Shown: positions 26,977 to 33,893 of the stretch, one piece after another
Layout of the letters: each line of letters begins with the position of its first letter
How positions within the stretch are numbered: position 1 is the stretch's first letter
Assembly: GCF_030717955.1 (NCBI RefSeq)
Contig: NZ_JAUZVY010000002.1
Location: forward strand, 372,001 to 436,000
Direction of reading: 5' to 3'
Origin: Alkalimonas delamerensis
GTDB taxonomy: Bacteria > Pseudomonadota > Gammaproteobacteria > Enterobacterales > Alteromonadaceae
Length of the DNA stretch: 64,000 bases
Program-made: the position numbers and the translations under genes
Notes under the pieces: model-generated
Database searches by the model: none
What the model was told of the DNA's origin: nothing
The model's input: the letters and a program-made list of their open reading frames with translations, nothing else

Positions 26977-28191
26977 CTACTGCTGATACGCGGATAAAAA
27001 CTGCCCGAGCCGGCCAATGGCCTGCTCCAACTGTTCTTTGTGCGGTAAAATTACGATGCGAAAGTGATCCGGCTCCGGCCAGTTAAAGGCACGGCCATGC
27101 ACCAGCAAGACTTTATGTTGCCGCAGAAAATCCAGCACCATCAATTCATCGTCTTTGATTTTGATTTGCTGGCGATCGATTTTCGGAAACAAATACATGG
27201 CGCCTTTCGGGCGGGTGCAGCTTAGCCCCGGAATTTGATTGACCTGGTGCCAGGCCGCATCCATTTGTTCGTACAGACGGCCACCGGGTTTGGTCAGCTC
27301 AAAGATGCTTTGGTAACCGCCCAAAGCCGTTTGTACCGCGTGCTGACAGGGCACATTGGCACAGAGCCGCATCGAGGCCAGGATCCGCAACCCATCGACA
27401 TAATGCTGTGCCTGGCGCTTGGCACCGGAAATAAACAGCCAGCCAACCCGAAAACCAGCGATGCGGTAGTTTTTCGACAAGCCGCCAAAGGTCAGCAACA
27501 GCAAGTCATCGCACAGGGCGGCAGTGCTGGTGTGACTGGCACCGTCGTACAGAATTTTGTCGTAAATTTCATCGCTCAGCACCACCAGTTGATGCTGGCG
27601 GGCAATTTCCAGCAAGGCCAGCAAAACCTCATCGCTGTACACCGCCCCGGTTGGGTTGTTGGGGTTGATCAGCACCAATGCCTTGGTTTTTTTGGTGATT
27701 TTACTGCGAATGTCATCCAGATCCGGTGCCCAGTCCTGTTGCTCATCGCAGCGGTAATGCCGGGCCTTGCCTCCGGCCAGATTGACAGCCGCTGTCCAGA
27801 GTGGGTAATCGGGGGAGGGGATCAGCACCTCGTCGTCGTTGTTCAGCAAGCCTTGCAGTGCCATTAAAATTAGCTCGGAAACGCCATTGCCAATAAAGAC
27901 ATCGTCGGCATCGGCACCGCGAATGCCGCGTTGCTGGTAATACTGCGCTACTGCGACCCGGGCCGGGTAAATGCCCTGAGAGTCGGAGTAGCCCTGAGCC
28001 GTTGGCAGGTTGTGAATAACATGCTTTAAAATTTCGTCCGGGGCTTCAAAGCCAAAAGGGGCCGGGTTGCCGATATTCAGCTTTAGTATGCGGTGGCCTT
28101 CTTCTTCCATCCGTTTGGCTTCTTGCGCCACCGGACCGCGGATATCGTAACAAACACCTTCAAGTTTGGAGGAGCGTTGAATGGGCTTCAT
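26977..28191 (-). CDS. alaA: Alanine aminotransferase AlaA type
   Basis: PLP-dependent class I/II aminotransferase that makes alanine from pyruvate and glutamate (AlaA/YfbQ group), 404 residues. Family motifs include KLNIGNPAPFGFEAPDEI, GYSDSQGIYPAR, INPNNPTGAVYSDE, LSDEIYDKILYD and the PLP lysine Lys240 in GGLSKNYRIAGFRVGW. ATG 28191 starts with MKPIQRSSKLEGVCYDIRGPV, the usual N-terminus; the open frame to 28236 is not needed. The AGCS symporter gene follows closely, supporting an alanine role. Confidence 0.92.
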   Translation of the reverse strand: MKPIQRSSKLEGVCYDIRGPVAQEAKRMEEEGHRILKLNIGNPAPFGFEAPDEILKHVIHNLPTAQGYSDSQGIYPARVAVAQYYQQRGIRGADADDVFIGNGVSELILMALQGLLNNDDEVLIPSPDYPLWTAAVNLAGGKARHYRCDEQQDWAPDLDDIRSKITKKTKALVLINPNNPTGAVYSDEVLLALLEIARQHQLVVLSDEIYDKILYDGASHTSTAALCDDLLLLTFGGLSKNYRIAGFRVGWLFISGAKRQAQHYVDGLRILASMRLCANVPCQHAVQTALGGYQSIFELTKPGGRLYEQMDAAWHQVNQIPGLSCTRPKGAMYLFPKIDRQQIKIKDDELMVLDFLRQHKVLLVHGRAFNWPEPDHFRIVILPHKEQLEQAIGRLGQFLSAYQQ

Positions 28192-28301
28192 AATTTGCTC
28201 GGATGCACTTATATTTTTATACGTCTGGATAGCCAAATACTACCCGATGTCCTGTCGCAAAACAAAGTGAAAAGCGTGCTTTTCATTCTGCTCAGCAAAA
28301 A

Positions 28302-28925
28302 TCAGGGCTGATGGCTCAGGCTGATGTCGCCAACCCCAAGATTGGCTTTGAGCACAGCTTGCCCCGAACCGGACCAGTTCAGGGTACCGCCGACCAGATG
28401 ACGTTCCGACTGCATGCTGCCGTTGGCATTACTCAAGCCGACATTGCCAACCCCAACCGCCAACTCAATCTGTTGGTACTGGCTGCTGTTCAGGCTGCCA
28501 TTGATTTGACCAACGCCAACATCCACCTGCAGTGGATTTCGCCATTGATGAAGGTACACCTGGCCAACCCCCAGGTCGGTCTGGACCGAAAGATGCGCTG
28601 GGATCCGCAGTTGCCACTGCTGATGGGTATTGTCTTTCGGGATACTGAGCCGAAGTTCGCCATTGCGTTGCTCCGGTTGCAACTCAACATCGCCCACCTT
28701 ATGGCTGAAAAACCACCAACGCCGCTCACCACGCAGTTTGACCGTTATTTCCAACTGATCGCTGTCGCTGCTGTGCAGATTGACCTGACCCACGCCAACC
28801 TCCAGCACCAGCTGCTGCAATGCACTGGCATCCAGTGTGCGTTCGATGGTTTTTTCGTTGGCAGCACTGCTGCAGCTCAGCAAGCCGAAAAGACTTATCA
28901 GGGGCAAAAGCCGGACGCTTTGCAT
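28302..28925 (-). CDS. Lipoprotein with repeated GVG(Q/N/D)(V/I) motifs, putative beta-solenoid
   Basis: I do not recognise a named family with certainty. The 207-residue protein has a lipoprotein signal (lipobox LLSC, Cys18) and at least five copies of a (V/L)GVG-Q/N/D-V/I motif near residues 43, 118, 136, 157 and 196, plus a related KVGDVEL at about 77. Regular short beta repeats of this kind are seen in DUF4097/DUF2807-type putative adhesins with a right-handed beta-solenoid fold. AAGGAA precedes ATG 28925. A palindrome lies 39 bases upstream. The function is unknown; an envelope or surface role is inferred. Confidence 0.65.
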   Translation of the reverse strand: MQSVRLLPLISLFGLLSCSSAANEKTIERTLDASALQQLVLEVGVGQVNLHSSDSDQLEITVKLRGERRWWFFSHKVGDVELQPEQRNGELRLSIPKDNTHQQWQLRIPAHLSVQTDLGVGQVYLHQWRNPLQVDVGVGQINGSLNSSQYQQIELAVGVGNVGLSNANGSMQSERHLVGGTLNWSGSGQAVLKANLGVGDISLSHQP

Positions 28926-28963
28926 GACCAATTCCTTGTAAAAAAGCCTGAATGGTCATTTTT

Positions 28964-28979
28964 ACCCCATATTTGGGGT
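28964..28979. promoter_or_regulatory. Palindrome in the lipoprotein / bax divergent region
   Basis: ACCCCA (28964-28969) and TGGGGT (28974-28979) form a symmetric element upstream of the lipoprotein gene. A related GACCATTTTCGGGGTAAAA stretch occurs about 100 bases away on the other side of the same region. It may be an operator; no regulator is identified. Confidence 0.3.
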
Positions 28980-29219
28980 GAATGCCAGTGTTTCATTTTT
29001 ATTGCAGTATCAGTTGCTTAGTTTAAAAGCTGTGATTTTTTGTACAAGGAATGGCCAGAATATTTCCTGAACTGACCATTTTCGGGGTAAAATAAGGGAT
29101 TGTCCACGCTTAACAGCCTTGGTTATCAGTGGGAGCTTTCGTCCAGTGACGATGTCTGGCTTAGACAGCTCCCTTATGTTTTTATCCAAGAATGTTTTCT
29201 ATTCACGAAAAGGTGCTTG

Positions 29220-30125
29220 ATGCGATTTTTGAAGTTCCCACTTTTGGCTGCACTGACAGCCCTGGTGCTTTATGCATTGTACTATCCTTTTATCCCTCAG
29301 CCAGCACAGCCTGAGCCAGAGGTCATTTGGGCCGAGCCTTTGGTGCACCCACTGCGCTCGGATGTGTACAGCTACAGTCACTCTGAGCAGGTCCGCAAGC
29401 GACTGGCGTACCCGATGAAAGCCCCAGCCAACAGAGCGCTGCCAGACTTTGATGCCATCAGCGATGTAAACCTGAAAAAGCAGGCCTTTTTTGCCTATCT
29501 TGGGCCTTACGTGGCGCATGAAAACGCACGGCTGCGTGCTTTGCGTAAGCAACTGCTGAAGCTGCAAAGTCAGCTCAACGCTTCGCAACCTTTGACCGTG
29601 CAGGATTACGCCTTTGTTTACGCACTCTTTGACGAGTTCCGGATGGATGTGGATCACTTTGATGACGACAGTCTGTCGGAGTTGTTAAAGCGGGTTGATG
29701 TATTGCCTGCCTCTATGGTGTTGATGCAGGCGGCCAATGAGTCGGCCTGGGGCACCAGCCGCTTTGCGGTGGAAGGACTGAACTTTTTTGGTCAATGGTG
29801 CTTTCGGGAAGGCTGTGGCATCGTGCCTCTGGCTCGTGGTGAAGACCAATTTCACGAAGTGGCCCGCTTTGACACCGCCGCGGCCAGCATTCGCAGCTAT
29901 TTTTACAACCTCAATACCTTCCACAGCTACGAATCCTTACGGGATATCCGGGCTGAACTGCGAGCCCGTAATAAGCCGGTACGGGGGGAAGATTTGGTGC
30001 AAGGCCTGATGAGTTACTCCGAGCGCGGTGAAGACTACATTGCCGAAATCAGCGGCATGATCCGTTTCAACTGCCCCATTATGGAAGAAGTGAAACAGCT
30101 GGTGGCCATCAGTCCTGCTTGCTAA
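29220..30125 (+). CDS. bax: Bax-like membrane-anchored glucosaminidase
   Basis: Peptidoglycan hydrolase-like protein related to E. coli Bax (GH73 glucosaminidase domain), about 301 residues. One N-terminal membrane helix (FLKFPLLAALTALVLYALYY) anchors a periplasmic domain. The domain core is visible: LPASMVLMQAANESAWGTSRFAVEG carries the likely catalytic Glu, followed by LNFFGQWCFREGCGIVP and FDTAAASIRSYFYNLNTFHSY. The frame is open from 29100, but ATG 29220 has AAAGGTG upstream and begins the helix. Two cysteines (WCFREGC) could form a disulfide. It is monocistronic with a strong terminator. Confidence 0.82.
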   Translation: MRFLKFPLLAALTALVLYALYYPFIPQPAQPEPEVIWAEPLVHPLRSDVYSYSHSEQVRKRLAYPMKAPANRALPDFDAISDVNLKKQAFFAYLGPYVAHENARLRALRKQLLKLQSQLNASQPLTVQDYAFVYALFDEFRMDVDHFDDDSLSELLKRVDVLPASMVLMQAANESAWGTSRFAVEGLNFFGQWCFREGCGIVPLARGEDQFHEVARFDTAAASIRSYFYNLNTFHSYESLRDIRAELRARNKPVRGEDLVQGLMSYSERGEDYIAEISGMIRFNCPIMEEVKQLVAISPAC

Positions 30126-30142
30126 CACCGGGCTTCGCCGCG

Positions 30143-30190
30143 CAGCAGACGTAAAAAAACCAGCCTTGGCTGGTTTTTTTACGTCTGCTG
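30143..30190. terminator. Very long bidirectional terminator (23-bp perfect inverted repeat)
   Basis: Bases 30143-30165 and 30168-30190 are exact reverse complements, with only two bases between them. The core CCAGCC/GGCTGG flanked by seven A and seven T makes an efficient terminator in both directions, for bax (plus) and ttcA (minus). Confidence 0.85.
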
Positions 30191-30194
30191 CTAA

Positions 30195-31109
30195 TTAACC
30201 TAACTCGACAACCTGCACGGCATGGCGCGGGGCTGTGTCGTCATCTTCTGTGGCTGCCGGGGCCGTAAAACTAACAGGATCAAAGGCCATATCTGCAGCC
30301 AGGTGGCTATCGGCTTTGGACAACTGCTTAAAGTTAAAGAGCTCGGTATCGGCCAGGTGGGTGGGCACCACATTTTGCAGGGCCTGGAACATGGTTTCAA
30401 TCCGGCCTGGAAAGCGTTTGTCCCAGTCTTGCAGCATCTCTTTGACCACCTGGCGTTGTAGGCCATCCTGGGAGCCGCATAAGTTGCAGGGGATAATCGG
30501 AAAGGCTTTGGCCTCGGCGTAGCGGGCAATGTCTTTTTCCCGGCAATAGGCCAGCGGCCGTATCACCATGTGCTCGCCGTTGTCGCTCAGCAGCTTGGGT
30601 GGCATCGATTTCATCTTGCCACCATAGAACATGTTCAGGAATAAAGTCTCCAGCATGTCATCACGGTGGTGGCCCAGGGCAATTTTAGTGGCACCCAGCT
30701 CTTTGGCCGTGCGGTACAAAATGCCACGACGCAAGCGGGAGCAGAGCGAACAGGTGGTTTTGCCTTCCGGGATCTTTTCTTTGACGATGGCGTAGGTGTC
30801 TTCGGTGACAATCTGAAAATCGACGCCCAGCTGGCTCAGGTAATTCGGCAAAACCTCTGCCGGAAAGCCCGGCTGCTTTTGATCCAGATTGACAGCGACA
30901 ATGGAAAAATCAATCGGCGCTGACAGCTGCATGTTCAGCAGAATATCGAGCAAGGTATAACTGTCTTTGCCGCCAGACAAGCAGACCATGACTTTGTCAC
31001 CGGCTTCAATCATGTTGAAATCGGCGATGGCCTGGCCGACGCCACGGCGCAGCTTTTTGTGCAGTTTGTTGAGGCTGTATTGAGCTTTGGCTTGAGCAGA
31101 ATGCGACAT
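30195..31109 (-). CDS. ttcA: tRNA 2-thiocytidine(32) synthetase TtcA
   Basis: Iron-sulfur enzyme that thiolates cytidine 32 of certain tRNAs using ATP, 304 residues. The PP-loop SGGKDS starts at Ser45. The two CxxC pairs expected to hold the cluster are present (Cys120-SL-Cys123 and Cys208-NL-Cys211), with GHHRDDMLETLFLNMFYGG between them. A terminator-like stem lies between it and the upstream uspE. It is the last gene of a conserved cbb3-fnr-uspE-ttcA neighbourhood. Confidence 0.95.
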   Translation of the reverse strand: MSHSAQAKAQYSLNKLHKKLRRGVGQAIADFNMIEAGDKVMVCLSGGKDSYTLLDILLNMQLSAPIDFSIVAVNLDQKQPGFPAEVLPNYLSQLGVDFQIVTEDTYAIVKEKIPEGKTTCSLCSRLRRGILYRTAKELGATKIALGHHRDDMLETLFLNMFYGGKMKSMPPKLLSDNGEHMVIRPLAYCREKDIARYAEAKAFPIIPCNLCGSQDGLQRQVVKEMLQDWDKRFPGRIETMFQALQNVVPTHLADTELFNFKQLSKADSHLAADMAFDPVSFTAPAATEDDDTAPRHAVQVVELG

Positions 31110-31126
31110 AACACCACCCGATAGAA

Positions 31127-31161
31127 AAACGGCGCCTAGTATAGCGGATCAAGCGCCGTTT
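31127..31161 (-). terminator. Terminator-like stem between uspE and ttcA
   Basis: AAACGGCGC (31127-31135) pairs with GCGCCGTTT (31153-31161), and on the minus strand the stem is followed by TTTTTC. The 17-base loop holds TATACT on the minus strand, which could double as the -10 box of a ttcA promoter; that part is speculative. Confidence 0.55.
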
Positions 31162-31213
31162 CCATAGACCCGTCGTCTGTCAAAATGCATTGGGTACAGA
31201 CGGGGTTGCAGTG

Positions 31214-32143
31214 TTATTTATCCAATGGACTGACAAAGTCCTCCGGCTTTAACGCCAGCACATCGCAGTCCAGTCGATCAATCACATGCTCGGCGGTGTT
31301 GCCAATGATGGCCGCGGAGAAGCCGGTCCGGCCTATGGTGCCAATCAGCACCATTTCAGCGTCCAGCTCGCGGGCAACTTTGGGGATCACATCTTCCGGC
31401 ATGCCTTCCAGCACATGGGTATGGTTGTCACCAATGCCATGCTGAGCCGCCAGCTCTTTGACCGCATCCAGATGATGGCGCTTCATGGTGCTGTTGTATT
31501 CGTCCGGGTTAAACTCCGGGATCTCAATAGCAATGTTGACCGGGGTGCCGGGGTAGGCATTGACCAGATGGATGTCGGCAGACAGCATACCAGCGACAGC
31601 TTTGGCTTTGTTGATTAAGCGGCTGTTGAGCGATTTGTGGTAATCCTGCTCGCTGCCGGCATTGACGGCCACCAGCACGTTGCCGCCTTCTGGCCAGTCG
31701 TGGTCTTTTACCAGCAACACCGGGCAGGGGCACTTGCGCAGAATGTGCCAGTCGGTCGGGGTAAAAATCATCGATTTCAGCACATCGTGATCGTGAGTGC
31801 CTTTAACCACCATGTCGTAGCCTTCATCCAGCACGGCTTTGACGATGGCTTCGAAGGGGCGGTTGTGCCATTCGACATGAATATCGATCACCAGGCCTTT
31901 GTCGCGATAAGGGGCAACCAGTTCACTGATCCACAGCTCGCGGTCCTTGATCACCGCCTGACGCATCGACTCCCGCTCTTCGCCGGACAGCATGGTGGTC
32001 ATTTCGTAAGAGAAATCGTAAATCGACAGGAAGGCGGTTAAGCTGCAATCTTGATAACGGGCATACTCGACGGCACGGTTTAACGCCTTTTGCTGCTCGG
32101 TGGTGGGATCAATCACCACCATGATGTGTTGAGGTTTGGACAC
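31214..32143 (-). CDS. uspE: Universal stress protein E, tandem Usp domains
   Basis: Cytoplasmic stress protein of 309 residues with two fused universal-stress domains, as in E. coli UspE. The first begins QHIMVVIDPTTEQQKALNRAVEYA and carries VVKGTHDHDVLKSM. The second begins NVLVAVNAGSEQ and ends with the nucleotide-binding type signature MVLIGTIGRTGFSAAIIGNTAEHVIDRLDCDVLALKP. The position next to fnr is conserved in enteric bacteria and Shewanella. AAAGGAGCG precedes the ATG. Confidence 0.93.
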   Translation of the reverse strand: MSKPQHIMVVIDPTTEQQKALNRAVEYARYQDCSLTAFLSIYDFSYEMTTMLSGEERESMRQAVIKDRELWISELVAPYRDKGLVIDIHVEWHNRPFEAIVKAVLDEGYDMVVKGTHDHDVLKSMIFTPTDWHILRKCPCPVLLVKDHDWPEGGNVLVAVNAGSEQDYHKSLNSRLINKAKAVAGMLSADIHLVNAYPGTPVNIAIEIPEFNPDEYNSTMKRHHLDAVKELAAQHGIGDNHTHVLEGMPEDVIPKVARELDAEMVLIGTIGRTGFSAAIIGNTAEHVIDRLDCDVLALKPEDFVSPLDK

Positions 32144-32226
32144 GGGAACGCTCCTTTGGTGCTTTGCCTGACTATCAGTGTAGACAAAAAAAAGGAGCTT
32201 GCCGAGTCAAAAACATGCGGTGCATC

Positions 32227-32257
32227 AAACAGAAAGCGAATAAATTGCTTTCTGTTT
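32227..32257 (-). terminator. Terminator downstream of fnr
   Basis: AAACAGAAAGC (32227-32237) pairs with GCTTTCTGTTT (32247-32257), located 6 bases beyond the fnr stop on the minus strand. The exit has only a short T run, so strength is moderate. Confidence 0.6.
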
Positions 32258-32262
32258 CTGCC

Positions 32263-32979
32263 CTAGCTGGCGATACCGGCCATGCCGCCTAATGCCGCCA
32301 GCGCCTGCTGATTTTTGATGGTAATAAACTTGCCATCGACATGGATCAGGGTTTCTTTGTGAAAGCGCCCCAGCAAGCGGCTGATGGTTTCGACCGTTAA
32401 CCCCAGGTAGTTGCCAATTTCACCACGCGTCATGGTCAGACGGAACTCTTTGCCGGAAAAGCCGCGGCTATGAAAGCGCTGCGCCAGATTGGTTAAGAAG
32501 GCAGCCAGCTTTTCTTCGGCATTTTTGCGGTTGAGCAACAGCATCAGTTGCTGATCGGCAGAAATATCCTGACTCATCAAGCGCATTAATTGCTGGCGCA
32601 GCTTGGGGAGCTGTCCCAGCAGTTGCTCAAGGTTGTTGTAAGGGATTTCACAGACCATGGCGGTTTCCAGCGCCTGGGCATAACTGACATGCTGCTCGGT
32701 GTTGATGGCTTCAAACCCCAGCACATCCCCTGGCAAATGAAAGCCGGTGATTTGTTCTTCACCTTGCTCGGTCAGGGTAAAGGTTTTAAAGGAGCCGGTG
32801 CGAATGGCATACAGCGCCTGGAAAGGCCGGCCAGCCTCATAGAGGTAATCGCCTTTGTGCAGCGGCTTTTTGCGTTGAATGATGTCATCGAGCGTGTCCA
32901 GCTCGTTGTCATTGAGGGTAAAAGGCAAGCAAAGCTGGCTGAAGCCACAATCCTGGCAGTTGATTGATGAGTGCGCCAT
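32263..32979 (-). CDS. fnr: Oxygen-sensing transcription regulator FNR
   Basis: CRP/FNR-family regulator that senses oxygen through a [4Fe-4S] cluster and switches anaerobic and microaerobic genes, 238 residues. The cluster ligands match E. coli FNR: Cys8, Cys11, Cys17 and Cys110 (MVCEIP). The C-terminal helix-turn-helix has GNYLGLTVETISRLLGRF, with the Glu and Ser-Arg contacts that read TTGAT half sites. It lies directly downstream of the cbb3 assembly genes on the same strand. This position, upstream of uspE, matches Shewanella etrA. The neighbouring oxidase operon is a likely target, though I found no clear FNR box in front of ccoN. Confidence 0.96.
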   Translation of the reverse strand: MAHSSINCQDCGFSQLCLPFTLNDNELDTLDDIIQRKKPLHKGDYLYEAGRPFQALYAIRTGSFKTFTLTEQGEEQITGFHLPGDVLGFEAINTEQHVSYAQALETAMVCEIPYNNLEQLLGQLPKLRQQLMRLMSQDISADQQLMLLLNRKNAEEKLAAFLTNLAQRFHSRGFSGKEFRLTMTRGEIGNYLGLTVETISRLLGRFHKETLIHVDGKFITIKNQQALAALGGMAGIAS

Positions 32980-33013
32980 ACGACATCCATTTTGTAGCTG
33001 TAATGGTGATAGC

Positions 33014-33691
33014 TTAAAAAACTAGCCGCGCCAAGGCAAGATAAACCGTATAAAAACCGTAAGCTGCCAGCAAAGACGCCGTGCCGTAGCGAAACCAGAG
33101 TTGCTGCTTTAACTGATTGAGCCGCTCGGCCAGAGTGGCGGTCAGTAAAATAGCTGGCAAGGTGCCAAGACCAAAGGCCAGCATAATGCCAGCGCCTGCC
33201 AGGGCACTGCCACTGGCCAGGCTCCAGCTCAGGGTGCTGTACACCAGGCCGCAGGGCAGCCAGCCCCAGCATAAACCATAGCCGAAGGCTTTTAGCGGCG
33301 TATTCAGCGGTACCAACCGACTGCTGAACGGCTGAATGCGTCGCCATAGGTGTTGGCCAACTCGCTCCAGATACAGCAGTAATGTTGAGATTCTGGCAAT
33401 GTAAAGCGCCATGGTGATCAGCAAACAACCGGCCAGCAGGCGCAACCACAGCATGGAGGCACCGGTTAGTTGCAAGGCAACCACGCCAAAATAGCCGACC
33501 AAAGCGCCGAAAAAAGCGTAGCTGGTCAAGCGGCCCAGGCTAAGCAGCAGTTGAAACAACAAGCGCCGGCGGCTGGAGATGCCCGGCATCGACAATTGCA
33601 AGGCCGCCACGATGCCACCGCACATCACCAGGCAGTGACTGCTGCCAACCAGACCAATCAGCAGGGCCGCTGCCAAATCAGCTGGGATCAT
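33014..33691 (-). CDS. UreH/TauE-SafE-like membrane protein of the cbb3 cluster
   Basis: Six-helix inner-membrane protein, 225 residues, of the UreH-like (DsbD_2/TauE-related) family that is regularly found beside ccoS and fnr. It contains a GSSHCLVMCGGIVAAL motif near the N-terminus and a GLCWGWLPCGLVYSTL motif in the second half, a two-cysteine-motif arrangement typical of the group and suggestive of metal or thiol handling. The frame is open from 33766, but ATG 33691 gives the conserved N-terminus MIPADLAAALLIGLVG and overlaps the ccoS end by 14 bases. A role in copper supply or oxidase maturation is inferred from context only. Confidence 0.75.
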   Translation of the reverse strand: MIPADLAAALLIGLVGSSHCLVMCGGIVAALQLSMPGISSRRRLLFQLLLSLGRLTSYAFFGALVGYFGVVALQLTGASMLWLRLLAGCLLITMALYIARISTLLLYLERVGQHLWRRIQPFSSRLVPLNTPLKAFGYGLCWGWLPCGLVYSTLSWSLASGSALAGAGIMLAFGLGTLPAILLTATLAERLNQLKQQLWFRYGTASLLAAYGFYTVYLALARLVF

Positions 33692-33893
33692 TCGATGCCT
33701 TGTTTTCTGAGGGGCTGCCCTTAGGCTTGTTGGCTTGCTCGGTCGGGGGCGTTGGCTCCTCATCAAATAAGATGCTAAAGCCTTGTTTATCCAAATCTTC
33801 GAATTGTTTGTTGCGCACCGCCCAGAAGAAAATAACCAGTCCCACCATCACGAACAACACCGCAATTGGGATCAGTACATAAATCACACTCAT
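33678..33893 (-). CDS. ccoS: cbb3 oxidase assembly protein CcoS
   Basis: Short (71 residues) inner-membrane factor needed to insert cofactors into cbb3 oxidase. It has one N-terminal helix (MSVIYVLIPIAVLFVMVGLVIFFWAV) followed by the conserved QFEDLDKQGFSILFDE segment. Its ATG overlaps the ccoI stop by four bases and its end overlaps the UreH-like gene, so the assembly genes form one translationally coupled unit. Confidence 0.92.
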   Translation of the reverse strand: MSVIYVLIPIAVLFVMVGLVIFFWAVRNKQFEDLDKQGFSILFDEEPTPPTEQANKPKGSPSENKASNDPS

